From Bisbaumannia sp015645095 (GTDB taxonomy: Bacteria > Pseudomonadota > Gammaproteobacteria > Pseudomonadales > Halomonadaceae): a DNA stretch of 64,000 nucleotides. Within the stretch, counting starts at the first letter, position 1, and each line of letters begins with the position of its first letter. The stretch lies in assembly GCA_036871055.1 (NCBI GenBank), contig CP141893.1, positions 3,162,001 through 3,226,000 on the forward strand, written 5' to 3'. The translations under genes were made by a program, and so were the position numbers. Under the pieces are notes generated by a model that did no database searches, was not told the origin of the DNA, and was given only the letters and a program-made list of their open reading frames with translations. Shown piece by piece: positions 37,177 through 46,205 of this stretch.

Positions 37177-38430
37177 CTAGCGCAGGGCATCCAGCAGGCG
37201 TCGAGTGGCGAAACCGTCCGCCGCCTCGCCGATGCTGCGCTGGAAGGCGCGCAACCCGCGTCGGGTATTGGGCCCGAGGATGCCATCCGGGGTGCCGGTG
37301 TCGAAGCCGCGGGCATTGAGGCGCTCCTGCAGGTCGCGCACCTGGCCACGCGTCAACGGCTGCTCGCCTCGCGGCCAGCCGGCCACCACTCCGTCACGAC
37401 CGGCGATGCGATCGGCCAGGCTGCCCACCGCCAGGGCATAGCTGGTGGCGTTGTTGTAGCGCAGGATGGCGCGGTAGTTGGGTCCCACCAGGAAGGCCGG
37501 CCCATTGGCGCCGGCGGGCACCAGCACCGAGGCGGCGGCGAAGTCGGGCAGCGCCGCGCCGCTTATCGACCGCACGCCCCGCTCGGCCCATTCGCGGGCG
37601 CTCAGGCGGGTGTCGAGCTCCGCCTCGGCGTAATCGAAGCCCTGGGGCAGGCGCACCTCCACGCCCCAGGGTTCGCCCCGGCGCCAGCCCGCCTCGGCCA
37701 GGTAGTTGGCGGTGGAGGCCAGCACATCGGGGATGCTGCCCCAGATATCCCGACGCCCATCGCCGTCGCCATCCACCGCATAGGCCTCGAAGCTGGAGGG
37801 AATGAACTGGGTGTGCCCCATGGCCCCGGCCCAGGAGCCGATCATCCGCTGCGGGGCGATATCGCCGGCCTCGATGATGCGCAGTGCCGCCATCAGCTCG
37901 CCCCGGGCGAAGTCGCGGCGCCGGCCGTCGTAGGCCAGGGTGGCCAGGGCCTCCAGGGTGGAGAAGTTCCCGAAGTTGCCGCCGTAGTTGCTCTCGATGC
38001 CCCAGATCGCCACCAGGATCTCGGCGGGCACCCCGTAGCGCTGGGCCATGGCCTCGGCGGTGCGCCGATGCTCGGCCAGCTTGTCGCGCCCCTGGTTGAC
38101 CCGCTGGGCGGAGACGGCGCTGTCCAGGTACTCCCAGATGGGCCGCACGAACTCCGGCTGGTGGCGATCCAGCTCGATCACCCGGGGGCGATAACGCACC
38201 CCATCCAGGGCCCGGGAGAGGGTCGCCTCGCCGATCCCCTCGGCCCGGGCCTGGCGACGGAACTGCGCCAGCCAGGTGGAGAAATCGGTGGGCTGCGCCG
38301 CCTCGACGGCGGCCTCGGACGCGGAAGCGGCCACGGCCTCCTGGCCCGTGTCGGCCTGGACCGGGGGCGGGGTGCTCTGGCAGCCGGCCAGGGCGAGAAG
38401 AAGAAGGGGGAGCATCAGGGGCCTGGGCAT
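37177..38430 (-). CDS. lytic murein transglycosylase, MltB family, with peptidoglycan-binding domain
   Basis: A 417-residue lipoprotein. Lipobox LLALAGC with Cys at 17 or so, then the SLT-2/MltB domain; the catalytic glutamate lies in IWGIESNYGGNFG near residue 146. The C-terminal 65 residues form a PG_binding_1 domain (LTRGQVRDLQERLNARGFDT ... GPNTRRGLRAFQ). It cleaves glycan strands to 1,6-anhydro-MurNAc products, which feed recycling enzymes such as AmgK/MurU. Confidence 0.92.
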   Translation of the reverse strand: MPRPLMLPLLLLALAGCQSTPPPVQADTGQEAVAASASEAAVEAAQPTDFSTWLAQFRRQARAEGIGEATLSRALDGVRYRPRVIELDRHQPEFVRPIWEYLDSAVSAQRVNQGRDKLAEHRRTAEAMAQRYGVPAEILVAIWGIESNYGGNFGNFSTLEALATLAYDGRRRDFARGELMAALRIIEAGDIAPQRMIGSWAGAMGHTQFIPSSFEAYAVDGDGDGRRDIWGSIPDVLASTANYLAEAGWRRGEPWGVEVRLPQGFDYAEAELDTRLSAREWAERGVRSISGAALPDFAAASVLVPAGANGPAFLVGPNYRAILRYNNATSYALAVGSLADRIAGRDGVVAGWPRGEQPLTRGQVRDLQERLNARGFDTGTPDGILGPNTRRGLRAFQRSIGEAADGFATRRLLDALR

Positions 38431-38517
38431 CTCGTGTTCCTGCTTTCCTTGGCAAAGAGCCCGATGATCGCGCAGATCCGAGCCGACGACCAGCCCCGGA
38501 CGATGGGCCAGTGACCA

Positions 38518-39951
38518 TCAACCCGGGGCGCCTCGCCCCCCTCCCCGGGAGGCGGGAAGGGCCAGGGGCAACAGTTCGTCTTGCCAGGCCCCGGGGATCA
38601 CCCGCGGCGGGGCAAACTCGCCGGGGGCCGCCCGCCAGGGCTGGTGGCGCGCCAGGCCGGCGGGCAGGGCCGCCAGTGCCGGCAACCAGTGGGCCACGTA
38701 ATCCCCCCGGGGGTCGTAGTGGCGGGCCTGGCGCAGCAGGTTGAAGTAGCGATCGCCTCGCGGGTCGCGACCGACCCCGGCCACGTAGCGCCAGTTACCC
38801 CAGTTGCTGGCCACCTCGTAGTCGACCAGGGCATGCTCGAACCAGGCTGCCCCCAGGCGCCAGTCGACGCCCAGGTCCTTGACCAGGAAGCTGGCCACGT
38901 TCTGCCGAGCCCGGTTGGAGAGCCAGCCGGTGGTGGCCAGCTCGCGCATGGCCGCATCCACGAAGGGCAGCCCGGTCTCGCCGTGGCGCCAGGCGTCGAA
39001 GGCCGGGGACGGCGGCGACAAGCGGCGCGCCCCGAACAGCGCCCTGCCCTCCTGGCGCGCCGCCCAGTGGAAGTAGTCCCGCCACCAGAGCTCGAAGATC
39101 ACCCAATAGCTGGACTCATTGCCCCCCTCGGCCGCCTCCCAGTCACGCACCGCCCGATGCACCTGACGGGCCGAGAGGCAGCCCAGGGCCAGCCAGGGCG
39201 ACAGGCGGGTGGAGAAGTCGGCCCCCAGGAGGCCGTTGCGGGTCTGCTTGTAGCGACCGATGGGCCCGCCGGCGCGGCAGAACGCCGCGAGGCGCTCCTG
39301 CCCGGCCGCCTCGCCACCGCGAAAGAGAAAGCCGCCTCGAGGATCCGGGCGCCACTGGTGGGCCCGGCCACACACCTCGACCAGGGGCGGCAGGCCCCGG
39401 GAGGCCTCCCGGGGCCAGGGCGGCAGGGTGATGGGCGCCAGGGAGGGAGAAGCGATTTCGCACCCGGCCTCGACGCGGCGACGAAAGGCCGAGAAGCTGC
39501 CGGGCAAGGCCTCCAGGGAGAAGGGCAGGTCGGCCGCCTCGACCAGGGTACCGCTCTCCCCGGGCCACAGCCGGACCCCTTCGGGCAGGGCCTCGGCGAG
39601 GCGCTCGAGCTGATCGCCCCGCTCCTGACTCGCCGGCCGGCGAACCCGCACCTCGCTCACCCCATGGGTCGCCACCAGCTCGGTGAGGGCCGCCACCGGC
39701 TCGGCGACCCGAACCAGCAGGTCGCTGCCCCGTTTGAGCAGCTCGCCGCGCAGGGCGATCAGGCTCTGCCACAGGAAGCGTCGCCGGGCGGCTCCCATGC
39801 GCGACCACCCATGGTGCTCGTTCAGGGGCGCCAGCTGCTCGGGGCAGAGCAGGTAGACGCAGAGCAGGGCTTCCGGTGGCGTTGCGAAGCGCAGCAGGGG
39901 GTTGTCGCCCAGGCGCAGGTCCTCGGTAAACCAGACCAGGGTGGTACTCAT
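38518..39951 (-). CDS. Cry-DASH type cryptochrome/photolyase
   Basis: A 477-residue flavoprotein of the photolyase family. N-terminal antenna domain begins TTLVWFTEDLRLGDNPLL; the C-terminal FAD domain has IFELWWRDYFHWAARQ, typical of the DASH subfamily, and NWGNWRYVAGVGRDPRGDRYFN. DASH members repair cyclobutane dimers in single-stranded DNA and may signal. Its start overlaps the DUF2256 stop by 4 bp. Preceded by a TGTACA repeat pair likely to govern light induction. Confidence 0.9.
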   Translation of the reverse strand: MSTTLVWFTEDLRLGDNPLLRFATPPEALLCVYLLCPEQLAPLNEHHGWSRMGAARRRFLWQSLIALRGELLKRGSDLLVRVAEPVAALTELVATHGVSEVRVRRPASQERGDQLERLAEALPEGVRLWPGESGTLVEAADLPFSLEALPGSFSAFRRRVEAGCEIASPSLAPITLPPWPREASRGLPPLVEVCGRAHQWRPDPRGGFLFRGGEAAGQERLAAFCRAGGPIGRYKQTRNGLLGADFSTRLSPWLALGCLSARQVHRAVRDWEAAEGGNESSYWVIFELWWRDYFHWAARQEGRALFGARRLSPPSPAFDAWRHGETGLPFVDAAMRELATTGWLSNRARQNVASFLVKDLGVDWRLGAAWFEHALVDYEVASNWGNWRYVAGVGRDPRGDRYFNLLRQARHYDPRGDYVAHWLPALAALPAGLARHQPWRAAPGEFAPPRVIPGAWQDELLPLALPASRGGGRGAPG

Positions 39952-40091
39952 GACCGCTGCCTCCCATCACGCTTGCAGCGCTCGCTGCAGAAGCGCACTT
40001 CCCCCCAGCAGCGTGCCCACTTGCGCCGCCACGAGAAGGGGCGCCCACAGTGAAGACAGGGCTTGCTGGGCAGGTCGGCCTTGCGCCTCAT
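39948..40091 (-). CDS. DUF2256 zinc-ribbon protein
   Basis: A 47-residue protein with two cysteine pairs (KPCLHCGRPF and RFCSERCK) that could bind one zinc, and the family motif FSWRRKWARCWGEV. AAGGAG lies 6 nt before the ATG. DUF2256 genes are known as constant neighbours of Cry-DASH photolyases; function unknown. The stop overlaps the Cry-DASH start. Confidence 0.9.
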   Translation of the reverse strand: MRRKADLPSKPCLHCGRPFSWRRKWARCWGEVRFCSERCKRDGRQRS

Positions 40092-40116
40092 GGGAAGCTC
40101 CTTATTAGACAAACAA

Positions 40117-40141
40117 TGTACAGAGTGTATATCAATGTACA
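40117..40141 (-). promoter_or_regulatory. paired TGTACA sites upstream of DUF2256/Cry-DASH
   Basis: Two copies of TGTACA separated by 13 bp; on the minus strand both copies extend to TGTACATTG. The layout resembles sites reported for B12-dependent MerR-type light regulators (LitR/CarH group). They lie 26-50 bp before the DUF2256 start, as expected for an operator over the promoter. Confidence 0.5.
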
Positions 40142-40172
40142 CTATTTAGTCCTTATCGCCTCCCTGAAACGC

Positions 40173-40200
40173 CATCGGGCCACCCTGAGGTGGCCCGATG
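40173..40200 (-). terminator. hairpin at the end of the first Mrp operon
   Basis: CATCGGGCCACC-CTGA-GGTGGCCCGATG is a perfect 12-pair stem with a four-base loop. It follows the end of mrpG1 and its duplicated tail. Only a short T stretch follows on the minus strand, so termination may be partial. Confidence 0.6.
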
Positions 40201-40226
40201 GGGCATCGTCGACTTTTCCGGCCAGG

Positions 40227-40394
40227 CTAGTCCGGGTCGTTCTCCTTGGGCTGGCGACGCGCATTGGCTTCGGTCTCGAGGCCGCTCTTTAGTTCGTGGG
40301 TCAGGGGGTCCTAATCCGGGTCGTTCTCCTTGGGCTGGCGACGCGCATTGGCCTCGGTTTCGAGGCCGCTCTTTAGTTCGTGGGTCAGGGGGTC
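40227..40394 (-). repeat. 84-bp tandem duplication of the mrpG1 3' end
   Basis: 40227-40310 repeats 40311-40394 with only a few differences. Each copy encodes the same 27 C-terminal residues (beginning DPLTHELKSGLETEA) and a TAG stop. Because 84 is a multiple of three, the outer copy is in frame with mrpG1 beyond its stop. Confidence 0.92.
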
Positions 40395-40715
40395 ATAGTT
40401 GGGGCGCAGCTCGTCCTTGACGGTACCGCTCCACAGCTTGGAGCCGACGAAGTACCCGGCCCGACCGATCACATGGGCGGCCACCGGCGCGGTCATCAGG
40501 ATAAAGATGATGATCGCGAAGGAGCGCGCCACCACTCCCACCTCACCGAAGTGCAGGGCCACCGCCAGCATCACCAGGATCACCCCCAGGGCCGCGGCCT
40601 TGGTGGTGGCGTGCATGCGGGTCAAGAGGTCGGGCAGGCGCAGGATGCCCAGCGAGGCCAGCAGCATGAAGAGGCCGCCGGCGATGATCAGGCTTCCCTT
40701 GATGGCATCAATCAT
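40311..40715 (-). CDS. mrpG: Na+/H+ antiporter subunit MrpG (operon 1)
   Basis: A 134-residue subunit with three membrane helices and a charged C-terminal tail. Family stretch LLASLGILRLPDLLTRMHATTKAAALG is near residues 18-44. The ATG at 40715 has GGAGG 8 nt upstream and overlaps the mrpF stop. Last gene of operon 1; its last 27 codons are duplicated downstream. Confidence 0.9.
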   Translation of the reverse strand: MIDAIKGSLIIAGGLFMLLASLGILRLPDLLTRMHATTKAAALGVILVMLAVALHFGEVGVVARSFAIIIFILMTAPVAAHVIGRAGYFVGSKLWSGTVKDELRPNYDPLTHELKSGLETEANARRQPKENDPD

Positions 40716-40983
40716 CGCGGGGTCCTCCACGTTCCAGGAAGCGGGCGAAACCGATGGCCGCCAGGAAGGCCATCAGGGCGATGACGATGGCGGCATCCAG
40801 GAAGCTGGGCACATCGGACTTGATGGCATAGACCCCGACCAGGCCGACGATGGTGGTGGAGAAGAGCTCCAGGGCCACCACCCGGTCGGGCAGGCTGGGG
40901 CCACGTACCAGGCGCACGAAGGCCAGGATCAGGGCCAGGCCCATCAATACCTGGCTGATGAGAATCATGGTTTCCAAGGTCAC
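40708..40983 (-). CDS. mrpF: Na+/H+ antiporter subunit MrpF (operon 1)
   Basis: A 91-residue subunit with three helices and the family segment RLVRGPSLPDRVVALELFST near residues 23-42. The first possible start is a GTG at 40983; an ATG at 40968 gives 86 residues and is about as likely. Part of the membrane complex with MrpE and MrpG. Confidence 0.9.
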   Translation of the reverse strand: MTLETMILISQVLMGLALILAFVRLVRGPSLPDRVVALELFSTTIVGLVGVYAIKSDVPSFLDAAIVIALMAFLAAIGFARFLERGGPRDD

Positions 40984-41034
40984 TCCTTACGCTTGGGCGT
41001 AGCCGGGCGGGGTAGGCAATGGCCCCACCCCGGC

Positions 41035-41508
41035 CTAACGAAACAGCTCCAGGGCACGGCGCTCCATCTCTTCCAGGTTGCGCCGCAGCTCCTCCTCGTT
41101 ATCCAGGAACATCGCATGGATATAGAGCACCTTGCGATCGTCGGAGACATCGAGGCTCAGGGTGCCCGGGGTCAGGGAGATCAGGTTGGCGACCATGGTG
41201 ATCTCCAGCTCCGTCCTGGCCTTGAGCGGCATGGCGATCACCCCCGGCTGCATGTGCCAGGGCGGGGTCAGGATATCGAAGGCGACCCTCAGGTTGGCCT
41301 GCACCAGCTCCTTGATAAAGAAGCCGATGAAGCGAATGATCCGTGGCACCCGAGCCGGGTAGCCCTTGAGGGCCTCCACCTGGGGTTCGAGCAGCACCAG
41401 GGTGATGTAGCCGAACACCAGGCCCACCACCAGGTTGACGCCACTGAAGTCGCCCCCCAGCACCACCCAGGCCAGGGCCAGCAGCAGGTTCCAGATTGCA
41501 CCGGTCAT
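41035..41508 (-). CDS. mrpE: Na+/H+ antiporter subunit MrpE (operon 1)
   Basis: A 157-residue subunit with two N-terminal helices and a conserved cytoplasmic part (ANLISLTPGTLSLDVSDD near residues 107-124). GGAGG precedes the ATG, which overlaps the mrpD stop by 4 bp. Confidence 0.92.
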   Translation of the reverse strand: MTGAIWNLLLALAWVVLGGDFSGVNLVVGLVFGYITLVLLEPQVEALKGYPARVPRIIRFIGFFIKELVQANLRVAFDILTPPWHMQPGVIAMPLKARTELEITMVANLISLTPGTLSLDVSDDRKVLYIHAMFLDNEEELRRNLEEMERRALELFR

Positions 41509-43064
41509 GGGCTCACCTCCAGCGCCGATTGCAGCAGGGCCTCGCCATTGCCCAGCACCGCCTCGATATAGCCCTCGGGATGGAGCAGCTGCTCACCGGC
41601 GGTCAGCATCATGGTGGTCAGCGGCTCGGCGAAGACGCCGATCAGCAGGGCGAAACTGGCCAGCACCGCCACCGGCAGGTACATCAGCCCCAGGGTGTTC
41701 TTGACCAGGCGACCGTCATCGCCCCGGGGCGCGGGGGACTCCGGCACCAGGTTGTTCTCCGGCAGCGACTTCCAGAACACCTCGTTCCAGATCTTGACCA
41801 TCGAATAGAGGGTCATCAGGCCCACCGCCAGGGCGATGCCGGTGACCACATAGGCCTCGGCCTCGATACCGGCGCGCACGATCACGAACTTGGCGAAGAA
41901 GCCCGACAAGGGCGGAATCCCCGCCAGGGAGAAGGCGGAGAGGAAGAAGGCCACCGCCAGCCAGGGGCGCTCCTTGTAGAGGCCACCCATCTTCTTCAGC
42001 TCATAGGTGCCCTGCAGGCGTCGGGTGATGCCGCTGATCAGGAAGAGGTTGGTCTTGACGATGATGTTGTGCATCACCGCGAAGATGCCCCCGGCGATGG
42101 CCAGCGGGGTGAAGAGAGCCAGGCCCAGGATCATGTAGCCGATCTGGCTGACGATATGGAACGACAGGATGCGCCGGAACTCGTACTGGGCGGCGGCGCC
42201 CAGCACCCCGGTGACCATGGTGAAGGCGGCCCCCCACAGCAGCAGGTCCTGCACATAGTCCATGGTCTGGTCGAACATCAGGGTGAAGACCCGGAACAGC
42301 GAATAGACGCCCACCTTGGTGAGCAGGCCGGCGAACAGCGCCGAGACCGCCACCGGCGGCGTGTGGTAGGACGCCGGCAGCCAGAAGAACAGCGGGAAGG
42401 CCGCCGCCTTGATGCCGAAGGCGACCATGAACATCACCGCCAGCACTTCGACCATGCCCTGGTTCTCGGCCACCGCCAGGCGCTGGGCGATATCCGCCAT
42501 GTTGAGGGTACCGACCATGCCGTAGAGCAGGCCGATGGCGGTGAGGAAGATCACCGAGGCCAGCAGGTTGAGGGTCACGTACTTGATGGCCCCCTCCATC
42601 TGCGCCTTCTCGCCGCCGAGGATCAGCAGCGCGAAGGAAGCCACCAGCATCACCTCGAACCACACATAGAGGTTGAAGATGTCGCCGGTGAGGAAGGCCC
42701 CCAGCACCCCCGCCAGCAGCAGGTGCATCAGCGGGTAGTAGCCGAACTTCTCGTGGTGGGGGCCGGTGGAGGAGAGCGAGTAGATCGCCAGTCCCAGGCC
42801 GATGATACCGGTCAGCAGCACCATGATGGCGCTGAGCATATCGGCCACCAGGGTGATGCCGTAGGGGGCCTGCCAGCCCCCCATGTGCATCACCACATAG
42901 CCCTCCTGGTAGACGGAGATCATCAGCCACAGGCTGACCAGCAGCAGCGCCGCGGTGCCGGCCACGGCGGTGAAGCGCTGCATGGGCCGCGAGCGCCAGA
43001 ACAGCAGCGAAATGGCGCCGGCCAGCAGCGGGATGATTACGGGCAGAGCGACTTCGGGCCTCAC
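41505..43064 (-). CDS. mrpD: Na+/H+ antiporter subunit MrpD (operon 1)
   Basis: A 519-residue proton-pumping-type subunit homologous to NuoN/NuoM of complex I, with about 14 helices. The conserved glutamate of the channel is in NLYVWFEVMLVASFALL near residue 132, and the lysine region is LFAGLLTKVGVYSLF near residue 245. It starts with GTG, overlapping the mrpC stop (GTGA). Confidence 0.93.
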   Translation of the reverse strand: MRPEVALPVIIPLLAGAISLLFWRSRPMQRFTAVAGTAALLLVSLWLMISVYQEGYVVMHMGGWQAPYGITLVADMLSAIMVLLTGIIGLGLAIYSLSSTGPHHEKFGYYPLMHLLLAGVLGAFLTGDIFNLYVWFEVMLVASFALLILGGEKAQMEGAIKYVTLNLLASVIFLTAIGLLYGMVGTLNMADIAQRLAVAENQGMVEVLAVMFMVAFGIKAAAFPLFFWLPASYHTPPVAVSALFAGLLTKVGVYSLFRVFTLMFDQTMDYVQDLLLWGAAFTMVTGVLGAAAQYEFRRILSFHIVSQIGYMILGLALFTPLAIAGGIFAVMHNIIVKTNLFLISGITRRLQGTYELKKMGGLYKERPWLAVAFFLSAFSLAGIPPLSGFFAKFVIVRAGIEAEAYVVTGIALAVGLMTLYSMVKIWNEVFWKSLPENNLVPESPAPRGDDGRLVKNTLGLMYLPVAVLASFALLIGVFAEPLTTMMLTAGEQLLHPEGYIEAVLGNGEALLQSALEVSP

Positions 43065-43408
43065 GTGTCGGTATCCTTCATCTTGTCCAGGTCATCGGCC
43101 TTGACGATCTCGTAGGCCCGGCGAATCAGCACCACGGCGAACGCCAGCACCCCGAAGGCGATCACGATGGCGGTCAGCACCACCGCCTGGGGCAAGGGAT
43201 CGGCCACGGCGCCGATCGGCCCCTGGGCGCCCTCCGGGATCAGCGGCGGCGCCCCACGGGTCATCCCCGCCGAGGTGAAGATCAGGAGGTTGGCGGCGTT
43301 GGAGAGCAGCATCAGGCCGATCACCAGCTTGACGATGGAGCGCCGCAACATCATGAAGATCGCGGTGGCATAGAGCAGGCCAATGGCCAGCGCCATCAAG
43401 GGTTCCAT
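43061..43408 (-). CDS. mrpC: Na+/H+ antiporter subunit MrpC (operon 1)
   Basis: A 115-residue NuoK-like subunit with three helices. LVIGLMLLSNAANLLIF near residues 27-43 and DPLPQAVVLTAIVIAFG near 70-86 are family hallmarks. AAGGAG lies 5 nt before the ATG. Confidence 0.93.
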   Translation of the reverse strand: MEPLMALAIGLLYATAIFMMLRRSIVKLVIGLMLLSNAANLLIFTSAGMTRGAPPLIPEGAQGPIGAVADPLPQAVVLTAIVIAFGVLAFAVVLIRRAYEIVKADDLDKMKDTDT

Positions 43409-43441
43409 GGCAGCTCCTTGCAGCTTGAGGGGTTGCGCGAC

Positions 43442-43873
43442 TCAGGGCTCATCCTTATCCACCTCCATCAGGGTCATGATGGCGGTGAGCATGGTGCCGA
43501 GCACCGCCAGGTAGACGCCGACATCGAAGATCAGCGGGGTCGAGAACTTGAAGTCGACTCCCGGGATGGTCCACCACTGGGCGGTGAGGAAGGGCTGATC
43601 CTGGAACCAGGCAGGGAAGATCGAGATCATCCCCAGCAGCAGGCCGAAGCCGATCAGGTCGCGGGGATCCACCATGCGCAGCACGCTCTTGGTGGCGGTG
43701 ACCCCGTAGGCGAACAGATAGAGGGCGAAGGCCCCGGAGGCCACCAGGCCGGCGATGAAGCCGCCACCGGGTTCGTCGTGACCGCGCAGCAGCAGGAACA
43801 CCGAGAACAGCAGCTGCAGCGGCATCAGCAGCCGGGCCGCCGTGTTGAGGATGATGGTGCCGGACTTAACCAT
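43442..43873 (-). CDS. mrpB: Na+/H+ antiporter subunit MrpB (operon 1)
   Basis: A 143-residue subunit with four helices. Family landmarks FLLLRGHDEPGGGFIAGLVA near residues 26-45 and LIFDVGVYLAVLGTMLTAIM near 115-134. Its start overlaps the end of mrpA by 8 bp. In operon 2 the same domain is fused to MrpA. Confidence 0.93.
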   Translation of the reverse strand: MVKSGTIILNTAARLLMPLQLLFSVFLLLRGHDEPGGGFIAGLVASGAFALYLFAYGVTATKSVLRMVDPRDLIGFGLLLGMISIFPAWFQDQPFLTAQWWTIPGVDFKFSTPLIFDVGVYLAVLGTMLTAIMTLMEVDKDEP

Positions 43874-46205
43874 CCTTGGCCTCCTTGGCAGCGCTGCCCT
43901 TGGTGGATTTGGCGGTGGGCTTGGGCGCCACCAGCTTGAGCATGGCGTAGACGCCGATGGCGGCCAGGGCCAGCACGAAGATCTCGCCCAGGGTATCCAG
44001 GGCCCGGTAGTCCACCAGGATCACGTTGACGATATTGCGCCCATGGGCCAGCGGGACGCTGTTGGCGATCATGTAATCGGAGATCGGCACGAACTGGTTG
44101 CTGTCCACCACGGTGAGCACCAGCAGCATGATCAACAGGCCCATGCTGCCGGCCACCGCCACGTCGCGCACCCGCTCCAGGGGGGTGGAGAGCTTGGCGA
44201 AGCGCGGCAACCGGAACAGCACCAGGATCAGCAGGATCACCGTCAGGGTCTCCACCAGCAACTGGGTGATGCCCAGGTCCGGGGCGCTGAAGAGGATGAA
44301 GATCAAGGCGATACAGAAGCCCATGATGCCCACCGAGGCGACGGCGGCGAGCCGCGAGCGGGAGACGCAGGCCACCAGGGCCCCCATCACCATCAACGCC
44401 ACCACGATCAGCTCATGGAACTGCACGTCCAGGTGAATGGCTAGCTGGGGCGAGTGGCGAATCAGCAGCGAATAGCCCACCAGCACGGCCAGGGTCACCA
44501 CCATCACCAGGATGTAGTTACGCATATAGCCGTTCTGCAGCACTCGGGTCTGCCACTCGGAAACCCGCACGATGGCGTCCATCAGCCACTCGTAGCCGGC
44601 CTCGGGACCGCGGCTGAGCACCGGCTCGAGGCGCGCCAGGCGGCCGCGAATCCGCGCCCAGCGCTGGAAGACCAGATAGCCCAGCACCAGGCCCACCAGG
44701 GACATGATCAGCGGCAGGTTGATGCCGTGCCACAGCGACAGGTAGAAGGTCAGTGGCTCCCCGGCCACGGCGCCGGCGGCGGCGACCAGCACCCCGTCGG
44801 CGGCCAGGAAGGGCAGCACCCCCAGCAGCAGCGACAGGCCGGCCAGCACGACCGGCCCGGCGAGCATGTCACTGGGCGCCTCATGGGGGGCCCGGGGCGT
44901 CTCACGGCGCTCGCCGAAGAAGGGCTTGAGCGCCACGATGGCGGCCACGGCGATGGTCAGCACCGCGGCGGAGAAGGCCAGCAGCACGATCAGCCAGCGC
45001 CAGGCCCCCGCCTCCAGCACCGACTCGAACATCAGCTCCTTGCCGATGAAGCCGAACAGCGGCGGCACCCCGGCCAGGGAGAGCGCCGCCACGCAGGCCG
45101 CCACGGCGGTCACCGGCATGGCGAAGCGTAGCCCCCCCATGGCCGAGACGTCCTTGGTGCCGGTCTCGTGATCGAGGATACCGGCGACCATGAACAGCGC
45201 CCCCTTGTAGAGGGAGTGCGCCAGCAGGAAGGTGACGAAGGCGATCAGGGCACCCTCGGTGCCGATGCCTAACAGCATGGTCAGGGTGCCCAGGGCCATG
45301 ATGGTGGAGTAGGCCAGCAGCTTCTTGATATTGGTGTGGCGAATGGCCAGGAAGGCGCCGGTGAACATGGTCAGGGCCCCCACCAGGGAGAGGGTCACCA
45401 CCCACAGCTCGGTCCCGCCCAGGCCCGGCTGCAACCGCGCCAGCAGGTAGATGCCCGCCTTGACCATGGTGGCCGAGTGCAGATAGGAGGAGACCGGGGT
45501 GGGCGCCGCCATGGCGTTGGGCAGCCAGAAGTGGAAGGGGAACTGGGCCGACTTGGTAAAGGCCCCCAGCAACAGGCAGATCAGCAGCGGCGTATAGAGC
45601 TCGTGCTCGCGCAGCAGATCATCCATGGCATTGAGCTCGGAGATCGACCAGCTGCCGCCGGCGATACCCAGCATCACCAGCCCCGCCATCAGCGCCAGGC
45701 CACCCGCCACGGTGACGAAGAGCCCCTGACGGGCCGACTTGCGCGCTTCCAGGTCGGAGTGGTTAAAACCGATCAACAGGTAGGAGGTGATGCTGGTCAG
45801 TTCCCAGAAGATGAACAGGGTCAGCAGGCCGTCCGCCAGCACCAGCCCCAGCATGGAGACCATGAAGGCCAGCAGTACCAGGTGGAAACGGGCCAGGTCG
45901 GGATGCCCCTTCAGGTAACCCCCGGCATAGATCAGCACGAAGGTGCCGATCACCGTGATCAGCAGGCCGAAGAGCAGGCTCAGGCCATCCACCAGGAAGG
46001 TCAGGCTGATCCCCAGGGAGGGTACCCACTCCAGGGTGAAGACCAGCACTTCACCCGCCGCCACCGCGGGCAGCTGGGTCAGGAACCAGAGCGCCAGGGC
46101 GGCCGGGTAGAGGGCCAGGGCCTGGCTGGCACGCTCGCCACACCAGCGCTGAAACAGCGGGGCGAAGGCAGCCAGAACGAAACCGGAAAGCACGGCAAGT
46201 TGCAT
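43866..46205 (-). CDS. mrpA: Na+/H+ antiporter subunit MrpA (operon 1)
   Basis: A 779-residue NuoL-like subunit, first gene of the seven-gene operon 1. The antiporter core has FIFWELTSITSYLLIGFNHS near residue 130 (channel Glu) and FPFHFWLPNAMAAPTPVSSY near 223. The C-terminal third carries the MbhD/MbhE-like helices, including FSAPDLGITQLLVETLTVIL near 640. The complex exchanges cytoplasmic Na+ for protons and supports growth in salt and alkali. Confidence 0.94.
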   Translation of the reverse strand: MQLAVLSGFVLAAFAPLFQRWCGERASQALALYPAALALWFLTQLPAVAAGEVLVFTLEWVPSLGISLTFLVDGLSLLFGLLITVIGTFVLIYAGGYLKGHPDLARFHLVLLAFMVSMLGLVLADGLLTLFIFWELTSITSYLLIGFNHSDLEARKSARQGLFVTVAGGLALMAGLVMLGIAGGSWSISELNAMDDLLREHELYTPLLICLLLGAFTKSAQFPFHFWLPNAMAAPTPVSSYLHSATMVKAGIYLLARLQPGLGGTELWVVTLSLVGALTMFTGAFLAIRHTNIKKLLAYSTIMALGTLTMLLGIGTEGALIAFVTFLLAHSLYKGALFMVAGILDHETGTKDVSAMGGLRFAMPVTAVAACVAALSLAGVPPLFGFIGKELMFESVLEAGAWRWLIVLLAFSAAVLTIAVAAIVALKPFFGERRETPRAPHEAPSDMLAGPVVLAGLSLLLGVLPFLAADGVLVAAAGAVAGEPLTFYLSLWHGINLPLIMSLVGLVLGYLVFQRWARIRGRLARLEPVLSRGPEAGYEWLMDAIVRVSEWQTRVLQNGYMRNYILVMVVTLAVLVGYSLLIRHSPQLAIHLDVQFHELIVVALMVMGALVACVSRSRLAAVASVGIMGFCIALIFILFSAPDLGITQLLVETLTVILLILVLFRLPRFAKLSTPLERVRDVAVAGSMGLLIMLLVLTVVDSNQFVPISDYMIANSVPLAHGRNIVNVILVDYRALDTLGEIFVLALAAIGVYAMLKLVAPKPTAKSTKGSAAKEAKDG

